Positions 34,409-43,090 are shown, counted from the stretch's first letter. The stretch is 64,000 bases of DNA from Chryseobacterium angstadtii (GCF_001045465.1 NZ_LFND01000003.1:124001-188000), one strand, 5' to 3'. Numbers and translations are program-made. Notes: generated from the sequence alone by a model not told the origin.

Positions 34409-35794
34409 ATGAGATATATTATTATACTATTTTTTAATGTCAGTTCTATTTGTCTCGGACAAATACCCAAGTTTCCTGAAATGCCCCAAAAGAATAATCT
34501 ATTTAGGGTACAGGAAACACAGACGATCACTCCTGGTCGTTATAATCATTCTCGCATTAATTCCCATGCCGATCAACGTATAAATCAACAAGCAGATCAA
34601 GAACATATTAATAAGGAGGTTGAACGTCAGATTGCAGAGATAAGGGCCGAATCCTTCGCTAAGAACTTTAGGCTTGCTTCATTAGCAGATCAAAAAGGTA
34701 CCTCTTCATATTATGCGGCTTATGAAAATCTGTCACAACTTGATCCCGAAAGCTATTCCATAGCAGATGCTGTTTTTATAGTTGAAAATGCTTATTACGA
34801 TAACAATAAAAACTTCCATGAATCTTACCAAAATCAAATCCAAAAAGCAACTAATATTATAAGAAATGATTTAAAGAAAAACGGAGTGGAAGATTCTGAC
34901 AACGTTTCCAAGAATCTATCAATTTTTAGGTATTTCGCGGAGGACAGTAAACAGAATGGGAAAGTAGTTCATAAGGCTATGAAATACGATTTTGACGATT
35001 ATATGGGCGCCAAAGATTATTCAAAAATGTTTGTGTCTAAACTGATGAAAACCAATTCTGGTCAGTGTCATTCAATGCCATTACTATATCTAATATTAGC
35101 AGAACAAATTGGAGCGGATGCATATTTGGTAATGTCTCCGAATCACTCCTATATCAGATTTAAAAATGATGATGGAGAAATACTAAGTATTGAATTGACC
35201 AATGGAATGTTTTCTGCCAATTCCTTTGTACTCAATTCAGGATATATTAAAGCAGAGGCATTAAAGAATAAGCTATACATGCAAAACTTAAATAAACGGG
35301 AAGTTTTATCGCAGACATATGTGGATTTAGCAAGTGGTTATATACATAAATTTGGTTATGATGAATTCGTTTCTAAGGTTCTTGATAAGGCTTTGCTTTT
35401 AAATCCACAGAATATCAATGCGACTTTATGGAAAAGCAATACGGATCAAGTTCGTTTTATGCAGTCTTGCGCGAGATTTGGAATTGACCCTCAGATTAAG
35501 GAGCAGCTGCAAAATATCCGTAATTACCCACCATTGGAAGACCAATTTCGTCAAATAAATTTGAGCTTTGACTATATTGATCAATCGGGGTTTTCCCAGA
35601 TGCCACTGGATCAATATGAAAAATGGCTCAGCTCATTAAGAAGTACTGAGAACAAACAAAAAAGTGATGAAATTGCGGAAAGGATCAAAATTTTAAACGC
35701 GCAAAAGCAGAGAGAAGCTCAAAATAAACCAAAACCTATCTTACCTAAAAAAGAATCCCCAAAGATTTACAAAATTCCAAAGGAATTTTTATAA
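34409..35794 (+). CDS. Exported transglutaminase-like (SirB1-type) protein with TPR-like tail, copy 1
   Basis: A 461-aa secreted protein: signal peptide at 1-17 (ending SICLG), a Gln/Asn-rich linker, then a domain with papain/transglutaminase signatures. Cys220 lies in SGQCHSMPLLYLILAEQIG and His246 in PNHSYIRF, with an acidic IELTNG motif about 16 residues later (Glu262). This matches the SirB1-like transglutaminase layout (GxCxSxPxLYLxLAExxG). A TPR-like segment follows (KALLLNPQNINATLWKSN), and the tail is lysine/proline-rich. The same Cys-His spacing (26 residues) is found in the protein at 40117. It precedes the RHS toxin gene by 25 bases, so it may act on or help release that toxin (inference). 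Confidence 0.7.
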   Translation: MRYIIILFFNVSSICLGQIPKFPEMPQKNNLFRVQETQTITPGRYNHSRINSHADQRINQQADQEHINKEVERQIAEIRAESFAKNFRLASLADQKGTSSYYAAYENLSQLDPESYSIADAVFIVENAYYDNNKNFHESYQNQIQKATNIIRNDLKKNGVEDSDNVSKNLSIFRYFAEDSKQNGKVVHKAMKYDFDDYMGAKDYSKMFVSKLMKTNSGQCHSMPLLYLILAEQIGADAYLVMSPNHSYIRFKNDDGEILSIELTNGMFSANSFVLNSGYIKAEALKNKLYMQNLNKREVLSQTYVDLASGYIHKFGYDEFVSKVLDKALLLNPQNINATLWKSNTDQVRFMQSCARFGIDPQIKEQLQNIRNYPPLEDQFRQINLSFDYIDQSGFSQMPLDQYEKWLSSLRSTENKQKSDEIAERIKILNAQKQREAQNKPKPILPKKESPKIYKIPKEFL

Positions 35795-35819
35795 CTGATA
35801 ATCAAGAAACAAATAAATT

Positions 35820-36911
35820 ATGAGAAAGATTTTATTTTGTGTTTTCCTGTTTCTTATGTGCTTTTCGCAAGCGCAGGAAAAACAAAAGAAAAAACACACA
35901 AAAGAAAAAGAATGGGTAAACCCCGTTAAATTGACAAAAGAAGAGCGATCCCGCCCCTATATGTCGGAAGTGCTTAAGACAAGAGATAGCTTAAGTCCTG
36001 CCGAAGCCGAAAGAAGAAGAAAAAATATAGAAGCAGGAAACCCATTTAAAAAATATGGTTACTACCCCAAGGTAGCTACATTAAGTAAGGGAAAATACCT
36101 TGAATTTCATGATCAGGACAGTATTGTTACGATAGGATCAGTAAAATTCAACGTCAAAAAAGGTGAGGTTGTTGATTTCATTGAAGTAGATCTTGAAGAT
36201 CCGGACGCACAACCGATCGGTGATACACATGGACGCTGGATGAGTCCTGACCCCCTGAGTGAAGAGTTCCCAAGTTGGAGCCCTTACAGTATGTCCTTCA
36301 ATAACCCTGTAAGATTTAAAGATCCCACAGGTTTAGCGCCGGAAGATGCTACTGAGTGTTGTTGGTGGCTACGTTTAATGCCGTTATTTGAAGAATCGTC
36401 AATTAAACCGAACATAATTGAAACAGTTACCAAGACTGGTGAAGTAGGAACAAAGCAAAGTGAAGCCGTAACAAAAGCTCAGCAGGAACATTTCAATTTT
36501 GGTAGATATGTTGAAGAAAAACAGCTTGCGGAAATGGGAAAGGAGAAAAATACCAAAACCTATGAATACACCGATCCTAAGACTGGAAAGACCGGAAAAA
36601 CTATACCCGACGCAATGACAGATGAAGGGGGAACTGTGGAAATAAAGCATGTTGCCAAACAATCGTTTACAAAACAGCTTAGGGGCCAGCAGGAAATTTC
36701 AAAAGCAAGTGGACAGGAAGCTATTTTGAAAATTAATGAATCTGCAAAACTAAGCGAACCGCTTAAAAATTCCGGTATTAATATTCAACGCTATACGCCT
36801 CCTGCAAAACCCAAAATTGATAATCTTAGAGTTACACCTGCTCCTGCTCCTAAGCTTATTCCTGTACCAAAACCTAAAGATCCCTGTGGTGGTGTTCCTG
36901 GGTGCACATAG
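35820..36911 (+). CDS. Short secreted RHS-core toxin with PD-(D/E)XK nuclease-like domain
   Basis: A polymorphic toxin reduced to 363 aa. A signal peptide (1-19) and a basic linker are followed by a lone RHS-associated core signature at about 135-174 (GRWMSPDPLSEEFPSWSPYS and FNNPVRFKDPTGLAP). There are no YD repeats or beta-cage, so the usual encapsulating shell is missing. The C-terminal domain (about 220-330) has a restriction-endonuclease-like pattern, with IPDAM (Asp264) followed by VEIKH (Glu274, Lys276) and QLRGQQEISK. The end is Pro-rich with two Cys (DPCGGVPGCT). Predicted DNase toxin. Genes for immunity-type proteins follow directly on the same strand. Confidence 0.75.
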   Translation: MRKILFCVFLFLMCFSQAQEKQKKKHTKEKEWVNPVKLTKEERSRPYMSEVLKTRDSLSPAEAERRRKNIEAGNPFKKYGYYPKVATLSKGKYLEFHDQDSIVTIGSVKFNVKKGEVVDFIEVDLEDPDAQPIGDTHGRWMSPDPLSEEFPSWSPYSMSFNNPVRFKDPTGLAPEDATECCWWLRLMPLFEESSIKPNIIETVTKTGEVGTKQSEAVTKAQQEHFNFGRYVEEKQLAEMGKEKNTKTYEYTDPKTGKTGKTIPDAMTDEGGTVEIKHVAKQSFTKQLRGQQEISKASGQEAILKINESAKLSEPLKNSGINIQRYTPPAKPKIDNLRVTPAPAPKLIPVPKPKDPCGGVPGCT

Positions 36912-36934
36912 TTTAAAAAGTATTATATTTATTT

Positions 36935-37291
36935 ATGAATAATATTGAGAAATTGCTCAATGCCATAAAAGAGCAAGCAACAAAGTATTTAATTGAAAGT
37001 GGTGAATTCGCACCCTATGCTACCTATGTAAGAGCAAATGGTAACCTTACTAATATCTCTGCTTATTCAGAATCAACAAATTCAAAAGAAATGTATGATA
37101 TTTTGCTGGCTGGCGCATATGATGATTTAAAAGATGAGGATATTCGGGTTTATGCTATTGCTCAGGACGGAAGATATCAGGGTAAGGATGTATTGGTTGT
37201 GGATTTAATTCTTTCACCTGAAAGCAGATTTCAGCAAATCTATCCCTATACTAAAGATGGTGAAAATGTAAAATTTGGGGAAATGATCTAA
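36935..37291 (+). CDS. Putative immunity protein for the RHS nuclease toxin
   Basis: A 118-aa acidic soluble protein encoded 23 bases after the toxin stop, the classical position of a cognate immunity gene. No named family was recognised. The pattern (long N-terminal helix, then strands SGEFAPYATYVRANGNLTNI and DEDIRVYAIAQDGR, ending in QQIYPYTKDG) is that of a small alpha/beta binder. Acidic residues would suit inhibition of a basic nuclease. Role inferred from position. Confidence 0.6.
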   Translation: MNNIEKLLNAIKEQATKYLIESGEFAPYATYVRANGNLTNISAYSESTNSKEMYDILLAGAYDDLKDEDIRVYAIAQDGRYQGKDVLVVDLILSPESRFQQIYPYTKDGENVKFGEMI

Positions 37292-37301
37292 ATTCAGATT
37301 T

Positions 37302-38282
37302 ATGACGGATAATCCATATTTAAAATTTAAAGATGATGACCTAAAGGAATCTAAAGTTTTAGCCGAAGCATTAAATATTTCTGAAAGTGATTTTTTAAAA
37401 ATTCAGGATTGGTTTGACCAGTTACTTCTATATCATCAAGAATTAACAAGTGATAAGGAAGAACAATTCAATGCGGAAAAGAACTTGGAGAATAGTTTCC
37501 ATGAACTGATCTCATCAGAAATTGAAAAGAACAGCTATAAGTACATCCTGCCAAAATTGTTGCATTATAACAATGAATTTAATGGCGCATTTTTAAGGTC
37601 GTTATACGTCGCCAGATTGGGAGCTTTGCTCGGAAATAATCTTATCCCAAATTTTGTGAATGACAAGATGATTACGTATTCACCGGAAGATTATTTTCAT
37701 ATTACGGTTTATCTTAAGCATAACTATTTTGTTTCGCCGAACAGCAACTTTTTGGAAGGTATTATAAAAATTGAACAGTCCAGAAGTATTTTCAAAAAAG
37801 CTACTGTGGAAGTTAAACTATCAACTTTGAAAAATATACTGGAAATTATAAATCAGATCAGCTTCCACCATGACGTAATCTGTTTTAAAAAGATTTTAAA
37901 ATTAGTGTCTCCCAAAGACATTTTATTGATTGATTATCTGAAAAAATTTAAAGTTGCCAATAATCAGTGCTGCTACAGAATTATTAACCGAATTATGAAT
38001 TTGGAAATAGTTGAAAACAGTTGGGATGACTTTGAGATTAAAGTTCAGCTGATTCATTTCTTTGACACAGCGAGAGGCGCAAATCCCAGTTCGAGTTGGT
38101 TAAAAAAGTTAGATGAACTGACCGTAAGAGTAGGCAGTTCTAAACTTTTACAAACAGCAAATACAGTTTTGGATAATAATAATTGTACGGATCATAAAAT
38201 AGATTATGGGGTCCAATGGAGCGATGATACGGCAAAACGATTTTTGAAATCGGCGCAATGGATTAAGGACATTTGTCGGTAA
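37302..38282 (+). CDS. Unrecognised 326-aa helical protein in the toxin island
   Basis: No known domain recognised. The protein is predicted almost wholly helical, without signal peptide or membrane segments. Paired amphipathic helices (for example FNGAFLRSLYVARLGALLGN, then KATVEVKLSTLKNILEIINQ) give it a HEAT/ARM-like look. It follows the putative immunity gene by 10 bases. Possible roles are a second immunity factor, an adaptor for toxin export, or a remnant of another toxin-immunity pair. None is supported beyond position. Confidence 0.55.
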   Translation: MTDNPYLKFKDDDLKESKVLAEALNISESDFLKIQDWFDQLLLYHQELTSDKEEQFNAEKNLENSFHELISSEIEKNSYKYILPKLLHYNNEFNGAFLRSLYVARLGALLGNNLIPNFVNDKMITYSPEDYFHITVYLKHNYFVSPNSNFLEGIIKIEQSRSIFKKATVEVKLSTLKNILEIINQISFHHDVICFKKILKLVSPKDILLIDYLKKFKVANNQCCYRIINRIMNLEIVENSWDDFEIKVQLIHFFDTARGANPSSSWLKKLDELTVRVGSSKLLQTANTVLDNNNCTDHKIDYGVQWSDDTAKRFLKSAQWIKDICR

Positions 38283-38345
38283 AAAAAATTAAAATTCGCT
38301 ATTTGCCTAAATTGAGAAAAATTATAAAATTCCTCGTCAAATAAA

Positions 38346-38855
38346 ATGGGTAAAAGAGTAAAAACAGAAATCGGGGACATATTCTCGGTGGAATTAGAAA
38401 ATGGGAATAAAAAATATTTCCAATACATCGCTAATGACCGAACCCAATTGAACAGCGATGTTATTAGATCATTTAAAAGAGAATATCCAGCCCGTGTAAT
38501 TCCTGATTATTCGGAACTGTTGAAGGGCGATATTGAATTTCATGCACATACCGTGATCAATATTGGAGTAAAACAGGGCTTATATATGCAGGAAGGTAAA
38601 AGTATTGTTTATCCAACTTTAGAGGAAGTCTTATTTCGGGATACAAATGATTATGGTAATAAAGTTGGGGATGAACCGATAAAAGTTTCTGAAAGGTGGT
38701 TTGTATGGAAAATTAATGATGAAGGTTTCAGAAAAGTTGGTAAACTGGAAGGAGAAAACCGAATCGCGGAAATTGGAATTGTAATACCGCCTTTTGCAAT
38801 AGCGGAACGAATTAGGACAGGAAAATACAATTTCGTCTATCCAGATTTTGACTAA
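38346..38855 (+). CDS. Imm26-like immunity protein
   Basis: A 169-aa protein whose opening (VKTEIGDIFSVELENGNKKY, then FQYI) has the Imm26 pattern: a GD-(I/V)-F strand followed by a strand with the gene's substrate loop. An acidic central region and a C-terminal segment IVIPPFAIAERI complete it. Imm26 proteins occur in polymorphic toxin loci and neutralise diverse toxins. No cognate toxin lies directly upstream, so this looks like an orphan immunity gene that may protect against toxins of competitors. Confidence 0.6.
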   Translation: MGKRVKTEIGDIFSVELENGNKKYFQYIANDRTQLNSDVIRSFKREYPARVIPDYSELLKGDIEFHAHTVINIGVKQGLYMQEGKSIVYPTLEEVLFRDTNDYGNKVGDEPIKVSERWFVWKINDEGFRKVGKLEGENRIAEIGIVIPPFAIAERIRTGKYNFVYPDFD

Positions 38856-38980
38856 ATAGATGGCAATATGAATAGCCTTACAATTAAGTTTTTTGGATGC
38901 TAATTTTAACCATAATAAAATACCCAATATTACCTATTTAAAAAGAAGCCACCAATTTCCCCCAAAGTATTAAGAGAATA

Positions 38981-39748
38981 ATGGACAATCATATAACAAT
39001 TGAGGTCGATGATAAATTTATATATAATTTATATAAGGCCAGCAGCACGCTATGGTACTTCGATCAGTTGATCGCAGGTGGATTTACAGGATATAATTCT
39101 ATAAAGTTCAAAGACAAAAATGATGTTTTCGTTTGGTTGGAAAATATTGAAATTGAAGGAAAATATTACAAAGGAGTTCTCGCTGAAACAGGTCAGCCGG
39201 AAATCGTTCTCCGAAAAGAATCTGTTGACTGGCTGTTAATAGATAACCAACGACTGATAGGTGGCTACACCATACGTCATTATTACAATATGCTATCAGA
39301 GGATGAAAGAGTAAATTTTGAAATATATTGTGGATATCGTATTGATCATGGGAATGATTTTTTCAGACCAGACCGTTCAACTCCTGAAGGTGCAATAATC
39401 ACTTTGGAAAATTTTTACAATGAAAATAATATGGAAGGTATTTTATCCTGTAAAGATTTTTATCTGGAAGCGGAAAATGTGATGCAAGAACACAATATGG
39501 ATTGGGATTCAGAAATCCATTCTAAAGTAGTAAGCGTGCTGAGGGTTTCTCTATTAGAGGATTTAGAGAATAAAGGTTTTCCAAATTTTGAGACCATTGA
39601 GCGCGTGTTCAACCTTATAGAGAGAAGAAAAGATCAGGAGCTAATTGAAGAAACGCTTTACTATCCGGACGGATTTATAACGGTCAATAAATTTTGGGTT
39701 GGTCTAACAAAGGATAACGGTTGGAAAGTGTTGAATCTTGTTGAATAA
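38981..39748 (+). CDS. DUF2314-like plus NTF2-like two-domain protein in the immunity array
   Basis: A 255-aa soluble protein. The N-terminal half (about 35-115) has the DUF2314 pattern: a strand with DVFVWLENIEIEGKYYKGVL, then VDWLLIDNQRLIGGYTIRHY and LSEDERVNFE. The C-terminal half (about 130-255) looks NTF2-like, with TPEGAIITLENFYNENNMEG as its first helix and a strand-rich end. Both domain types occur among polymorphic-toxin immunity proteins. It lies 125 bases after the Imm26-like gene, without an adjacent toxin. Domain assignments are by eye. Confidence 0.5.
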   Translation: MDNHITIEVDDKFIYNLYKASSTLWYFDQLIAGGFTGYNSIKFKDKNDVFVWLENIEIEGKYYKGVLAETGQPEIVLRKESVDWLLIDNQRLIGGYTIRHYYNMLSEDERVNFEIYCGYRIDHGNDFFRPDRSTPEGAIITLENFYNENNMEGILSCKDFYLEAENVMQEHNMDWDSEIHSKVVSVLRVSLLEDLENKGFPNFETIERVFNLIERRKDQELIEETLYYPDGFITVNKFWVGLTKDNGWKVLNLVE

Positions 39749-39756
39749 AAAAATTA

Positions 39757-40089
39757 ATGCAGGTAGCCATGAAATTAGATGAAATTATAAAAGCAATCAG
39801 AAGAAATACGATTAATGATTTCCTCACCGAAGAAGTGAGTGATATGGACTATGAGAAAATCATTCTGTATGGAGAGTACTCTATAGGAACTGATACAAAT
39901 TATAGATTCTTTAAATTAAAAAGGGCAATGAAGGAATTACTCAATGATAATGGGATTACATATGAACGGCTTTGTTCACTAAAAGAACTTGGTTTATTAA
40001 TAGATTATTATCTTTCTAAGTATGATCGAAAGACAGATGACGTACTTGCAATTGACATTATAGACCATATTCAAAATCCAGATTTTTAA
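39757..40089 (+). CDS. Small unrecognised protein in the immunity array
   Basis: A 110-aa acidic, mainly helical protein beginning eight bases after the preceding stop. An internal ATG at 39769 (MKLDEIIKAI) is an equally good start. No family recognised. Its size, charge and tight spacing to neighbours fit a small immunity protein (Imm-type), but nothing specific supports this. Confidence 0.5.
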   Translation: MQVAMKLDEIIKAIRRNTINDFLTEEVSDMDYEKIILYGEYSIGTDTNYRFFKLKRAMKELLNDNGITYERLCSLKELGLLIDYYLSKYDRKTDDVLAIDIIDHIQNPDF

Positions 40090-40116
40090 ATATATCCCAT
40101 GTTGGGAACCAAAATT

Positions 40117-41142
40117 ATGAAATACTTCTATCTCTCTTTATTTATCTTTTTTGCAGGGGTAATCAAAGCCCAGGTGAACCAGTTTTATACCGATGCCTAC
40201 CAGACTATTGATAATATGCTGGACGATAAGCAGAAATACAGTTTTAAAACTGCTGTTCTGAGTGTGGAAAATGCATATTATCAGGGCAAACTAGACACAG
40301 TTGAGCTTGACAGGAAAATCCGATTTATGGCCAACTTTTGCAAAACAATTATTAAGAACCGGGATCTTACTTACAATGAAAAAGATAAGGAGACGGTTAG
40401 CAAATATGCTGCAATTTTCTCGGTGATCTGTGAGGAAACGCCAATTTTAATAAACCAGGATACGATTCGCTACAAACCATTTTCTTATGATTTTGAGGAC
40501 GTGTTTGGACACAGAGAGCTGGCGAATCTGTTTGTTTCCAAACTGATAAATACACAGAAAGGCAACTGTAACTCGTTGCCCTACCTATATAAGATCCTCG
40601 CCGAGGAAATTGGTGTAAATGCTAATTTGGCCCTTGCTCCCAATCATATTTATATAAAGCATAACATTAAGTCAATAGGTTGGTATAATACCGAACTTAC
40701 CAGTGGTATATTCCCACAGGATTCCTGGCTAATGGCATCGGGGTTTATCCATTTGGATGCGATTGAAAATGGTGTATATATGAAAGCGCTTGATGATAAA
40801 GAAAGCTTAGCGTTGTGCTTGGTAGATCTGGCAAATGCATTTAATAGGTCTTTTCCGGATAATGATGGCAGCTTCGCTTTAAAATGTGCTGATCGTGCGA
40901 TACAAATATTTCCGAATCTGATAACGGCCTTAATTCTAAAAACGGAAACGCATAAAAACCAATATTTAAAACTTGAAAAAAATTCTTCAAGTGCTGTCAG
41001 GCTGCTTTCAAAAATCAATGCTGAATATAGTTACATACATAAGATCGGATACAGAAATATGCCGGAAGGAATGTATTTAGAGTGGTTAACATCATTAAAA
41101 ATCGAAAGAAAAAAATATAGTGATCAAAGAGTAGTACTTTGA
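40117..41142 (+). CDS. Exported transglutaminase-like (SirB1-type) protein, copy 2
   Basis: Paralogue of the protein at 34409. The ATG at 40117 is preferred over 40099 because it opens a clean signal peptide (MKYFYLSLFIFFAGVIKAQ). The core has Cys151 in KGNCNSLPYLYKILAEEIG, His177 in PNHIYIKH and a TELTSGIF motif equivalent to IELTNGMF in copy 1. Cys-His spacing (26) is identical. A TPR-like region (RAIQIFPNLITALILKTE) and a shared ending (GYRNMPEGMYLEWLTSL, compare GFSQMPLDQYEKWLSSL) confirm homology over most of the length. Copy 1 has longer N- and C-terminal linkers. The two copies bracket the toxin/immunity genes. Activity is unproven. Confidence 0.7.
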   Translation: MKYFYLSLFIFFAGVIKAQVNQFYTDAYQTIDNMLDDKQKYSFKTAVLSVENAYYQGKLDTVELDRKIRFMANFCKTIIKNRDLTYNEKDKETVSKYAAIFSVICEETPILINQDTIRYKPFSYDFEDVFGHRELANLFVSKLINTQKGNCNSLPYLYKILAEEIGVNANLALAPNHIYIKHNIKSIGWYNTELTSGIFPQDSWLMASGFIHLDAIENGVYMKALDDKESLALCLVDLANAFNRSFPDNDGSFALKCADRAIQIFPNLITALILKTETHKNQYLKLEKNSSSAVRLLSKINAEYSYIHKIGYRNMPEGMYLEWLTSLKIERKKYSDQRVVL

Positions 41143-41245
41143 ATAAATCAATAACTGTTAGTTCTTGAAATTAAAAGTTCGACTTCTAATTGTAATTTGT
41201 TTACTGCCACTTTTTCAAATATTGCCTAAAAAAAAGATAAATAGA

Positions 41246-42508
41246 TCACAGTTTTCTACGTTTACGTTTACTCTTTCTTTTCATCCGGTTTTCAAAATCA
41301 ATTTCCTCAAAATCTTCTCCCTGTGATCCTGGTATCATTGAGCCCGTTCCCTCAATAAAATTATCGGTCAGATTGGTTAAAATTCCTTCATCTATGAAAT
41401 CAAATAATTTATGGATCGGCAGGTCATTTTTTTGACCAGTACCATAATCATCGCTGAGTGGCCTTGCCCCTATCGACCAATACTCGTTAAAGAAATTTGC
41501 AGAAAGGTTCTTCCCTAACTGTGAGCCGTTCCAGACAGAATGACTTTCATGGTCGATAAAAGTTACACCATAAATTCTACCTTCATCATTTCTGCGTACT
41601 ACAATATTGATTCCCTGTTTTGCCAACTGTTTTTTAAATTCTATCTCACTATTGGTAATTGCTAGAACAGATTCACAGGTATTCTTTAAAATTGATTTTG
41701 CTGGGCTGGATTTCATAGCGATTTTGCTTTCTTCAAAATGACTGAGTAGAAATTCCATTCCAGCCTTTTTTCCGAATAATGAAGCTTTAAAAGGATTGCT
41801 CGCTTTATTACCTTTTTCATCCAACGCAAAATAAACAAGACCACTTTTAGGCTGTCCCTGAATTTCTCCTTTAACCTCTTCGGCGGTGATATTAAATAAT
41901 GATAAAAGCGCGTTATACCCCCCAAGAGTCTGAAATTGGTAGTGTTGGGGTATATATCGGACCACCGCTGAAATCTGGCTCTTGATATTTCCTTTTTTAT
42001 GGTTAACAGGTCTAAAATTAAGCTCATCTTTAGTTAATTTTTCCGTTGCGGGCAATAACCCATATTCCTTTTCAATATTCCTGCAGATAGTCATCGATTT
42101 GCCGTGATCATTATAATCGGGAATTTTCTTTCCGTCAGATTTTACACATGTGGTAACTATGTGCATATGGGTTCTTTCAATATCTGTATGTTTAAATATA
42201 ATGTAAGGCTGATTTCCAAATCCCATTTTTTTCATATATTCATTGGCAATATTAATAAGATCATCGTCCACTACTTTATCATTCGGATCAGGATTTAAAG
42301 AAATATGACGGATTGGTTTCTCTGTTTTATTGTTAGCTGTAAGATATGGATCAAAACATTTCATTAGATAACTGACCGAATAAGTTCCATCGAAACTTTC
42401 CGGCATATTATTAAGACCAAGAATCTCCCCATTTTCACTTGCTACTTTTTGAAAATTGTAGGTAATTACTCCGTAAAGGTTTGCTCCTTTCCCAATTTTA
42501 GCGATCAT
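41246..42508 (-). CDS. mobB: Relaxase (MobB/BmgA-like mobilisation nuclease)
   Basis: Nicks the transfer origin and stays covalently bound to the transferred strand. A 420-aa relaxase of the Bacteroidota MobP type. The histidine triad is visible as His107 (IIFKHTD) with His114 and His116 (ERTHMHIV). Candidate nucleophile Tyr17 lies in VITYNFQ and Tyr12 in NLYGV. The C-terminal 25 residues are very basic (RMKRKSKRKRRKL). The start overlaps the mobA stop by four bases (ATGA), typical translational coupling. Confidence 0.92.
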   Translation of the reverse strand: MIAKIGKGANLYGVITYNFQKVASENGEILGLNNMPESFDGTYSVSYLMKCFDPYLTANNKTEKPIRHISLNPDPNDKVVDDDLINIANEYMKKMGFGNQPYIIFKHTDIERTHMHIVTTCVKSDGKKIPDYNDHGKSMTICRNIEKEYGLLPATEKLTKDELNFRPVNHKKGNIKSQISAVVRYIPQHYQFQTLGGYNALLSLFNITAEEVKGEIQGQPKSGLVYFALDEKGNKASNPFKASLFGKKAGMEFLLSHFEESKIAMKSSPAKSILKNTCESVLAITNSEIEFKKQLAKQGINIVVRRNDEGRIYGVTFIDHESHSVWNGSQLGKNLSANFFNEYWSIGARPLSDDYGTGQKNDLPIHKLFDFIDEGILTNLTDNFIEGTGSMIPGSQGEDFEEIDFENRMKRKSKRKRRKL

Positions 42509-42942
42509 TTTTCAAGGTGTTTTTTTTCAAATTCGCGTGTTAAGTCAATGATTTTCCGACAAAGTTCTGCAAGTTCAGCAGTCTGATTTTCTAATTTGAA
42601 AAGATATGCCGCGGCCTTTTTCTCTGAAAAATTTCGGTATAAAATCTTTACTATCTGGTTATAATTTACGCCTATTGATCGGAATTGGCTATATAAATTG
42701 GTTAACCTGGTATGATAATCCACTGCATTCATATCAATTTTTACTGTCTTTATGGTTCTATCAAACATGCAAGCTGTGATAAAATGGGCCATTACTTTCA
42801 TACCTGACTTCTCAAATAGCGATAAGAAACGATCATTCTCCTTATCGTTCAAACTTATGGAATACCGGTGTCTTGCCGGATCAACCTTGGGCTTGCGCCC
42901 AGACTTTTTGATTTGCTCTTTTTTTTGATTGTCCATTGTCAA
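42505..42942 (-). CDS. mobA: MobA-type relaxosome accessory protein (ribbon-helix-helix)
   Basis: Small DNA-binding partner of the relaxase (145 aa). A basic N-terminus (KKSGRKPKVDPARHRYSIS) leads into a ribbon-helix-helix region (about 24-60). A C-terminal helical part follows, with the signature IGVNYNQIVKILYRNFSEKK found in Bacteroidota MobA/plasmid MobC-like proteins. It recognises oriT and positions the relaxase. It is transcribed away from the structured region upstream, which fits oriT lying at 42990-43090. Confidence 0.9.
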   Translation of the reverse strand: MTMDNQKKEQIKKSGRKPKVDPARHRYSISLNDKENDRFLSLFEKSGMKVMAHFITACMFDRTIKTVKIDMNAVDYHTRLTNLYSQFRSIGVNYNQIVKILYRNFSEKKAAAYLFKLENQTAELAELCRKIIDLTREFEKKHLEK

Positions 42943-42989
42943 AAATTAATGTTTTAATGAAAACCTCGACTTCGGAGAGTGTTTTTAAA

Positions 42990-43090
42990 GCCCCGCTAGG
43001 GCAAGTTGTTTTGAGCGGCGGAATTTATTTCGAGCTGCTCAAAAGATAACTTGCTCCTTTCCGATGAAAGGATTCCGCCAGCGATGGCGG
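42990..43090. other. Candidate origin of transfer (oriT): dense hairpins upstream of mobA
   Basis: Within 100 bases there are five inverted repeats: GCCC/GGGC (42990-43002); GCAAGTTGTTTTGAGC (43001-43016) pairing with 43037-43054 with a short bulge; GGCGGAAT (43017-43024) with ATTCCGCC (43072-43079); CCTTTC-CGAT-GAAAGG (43056-43071); and CCGCCA-GCGA-TGGCGG (43075-43090). Some stems exclude others, giving alternative cruciforms. The position between divergent mobA and the transfer operon is where oriT is expected. The nick site is not identified. Confidence 0.55.
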
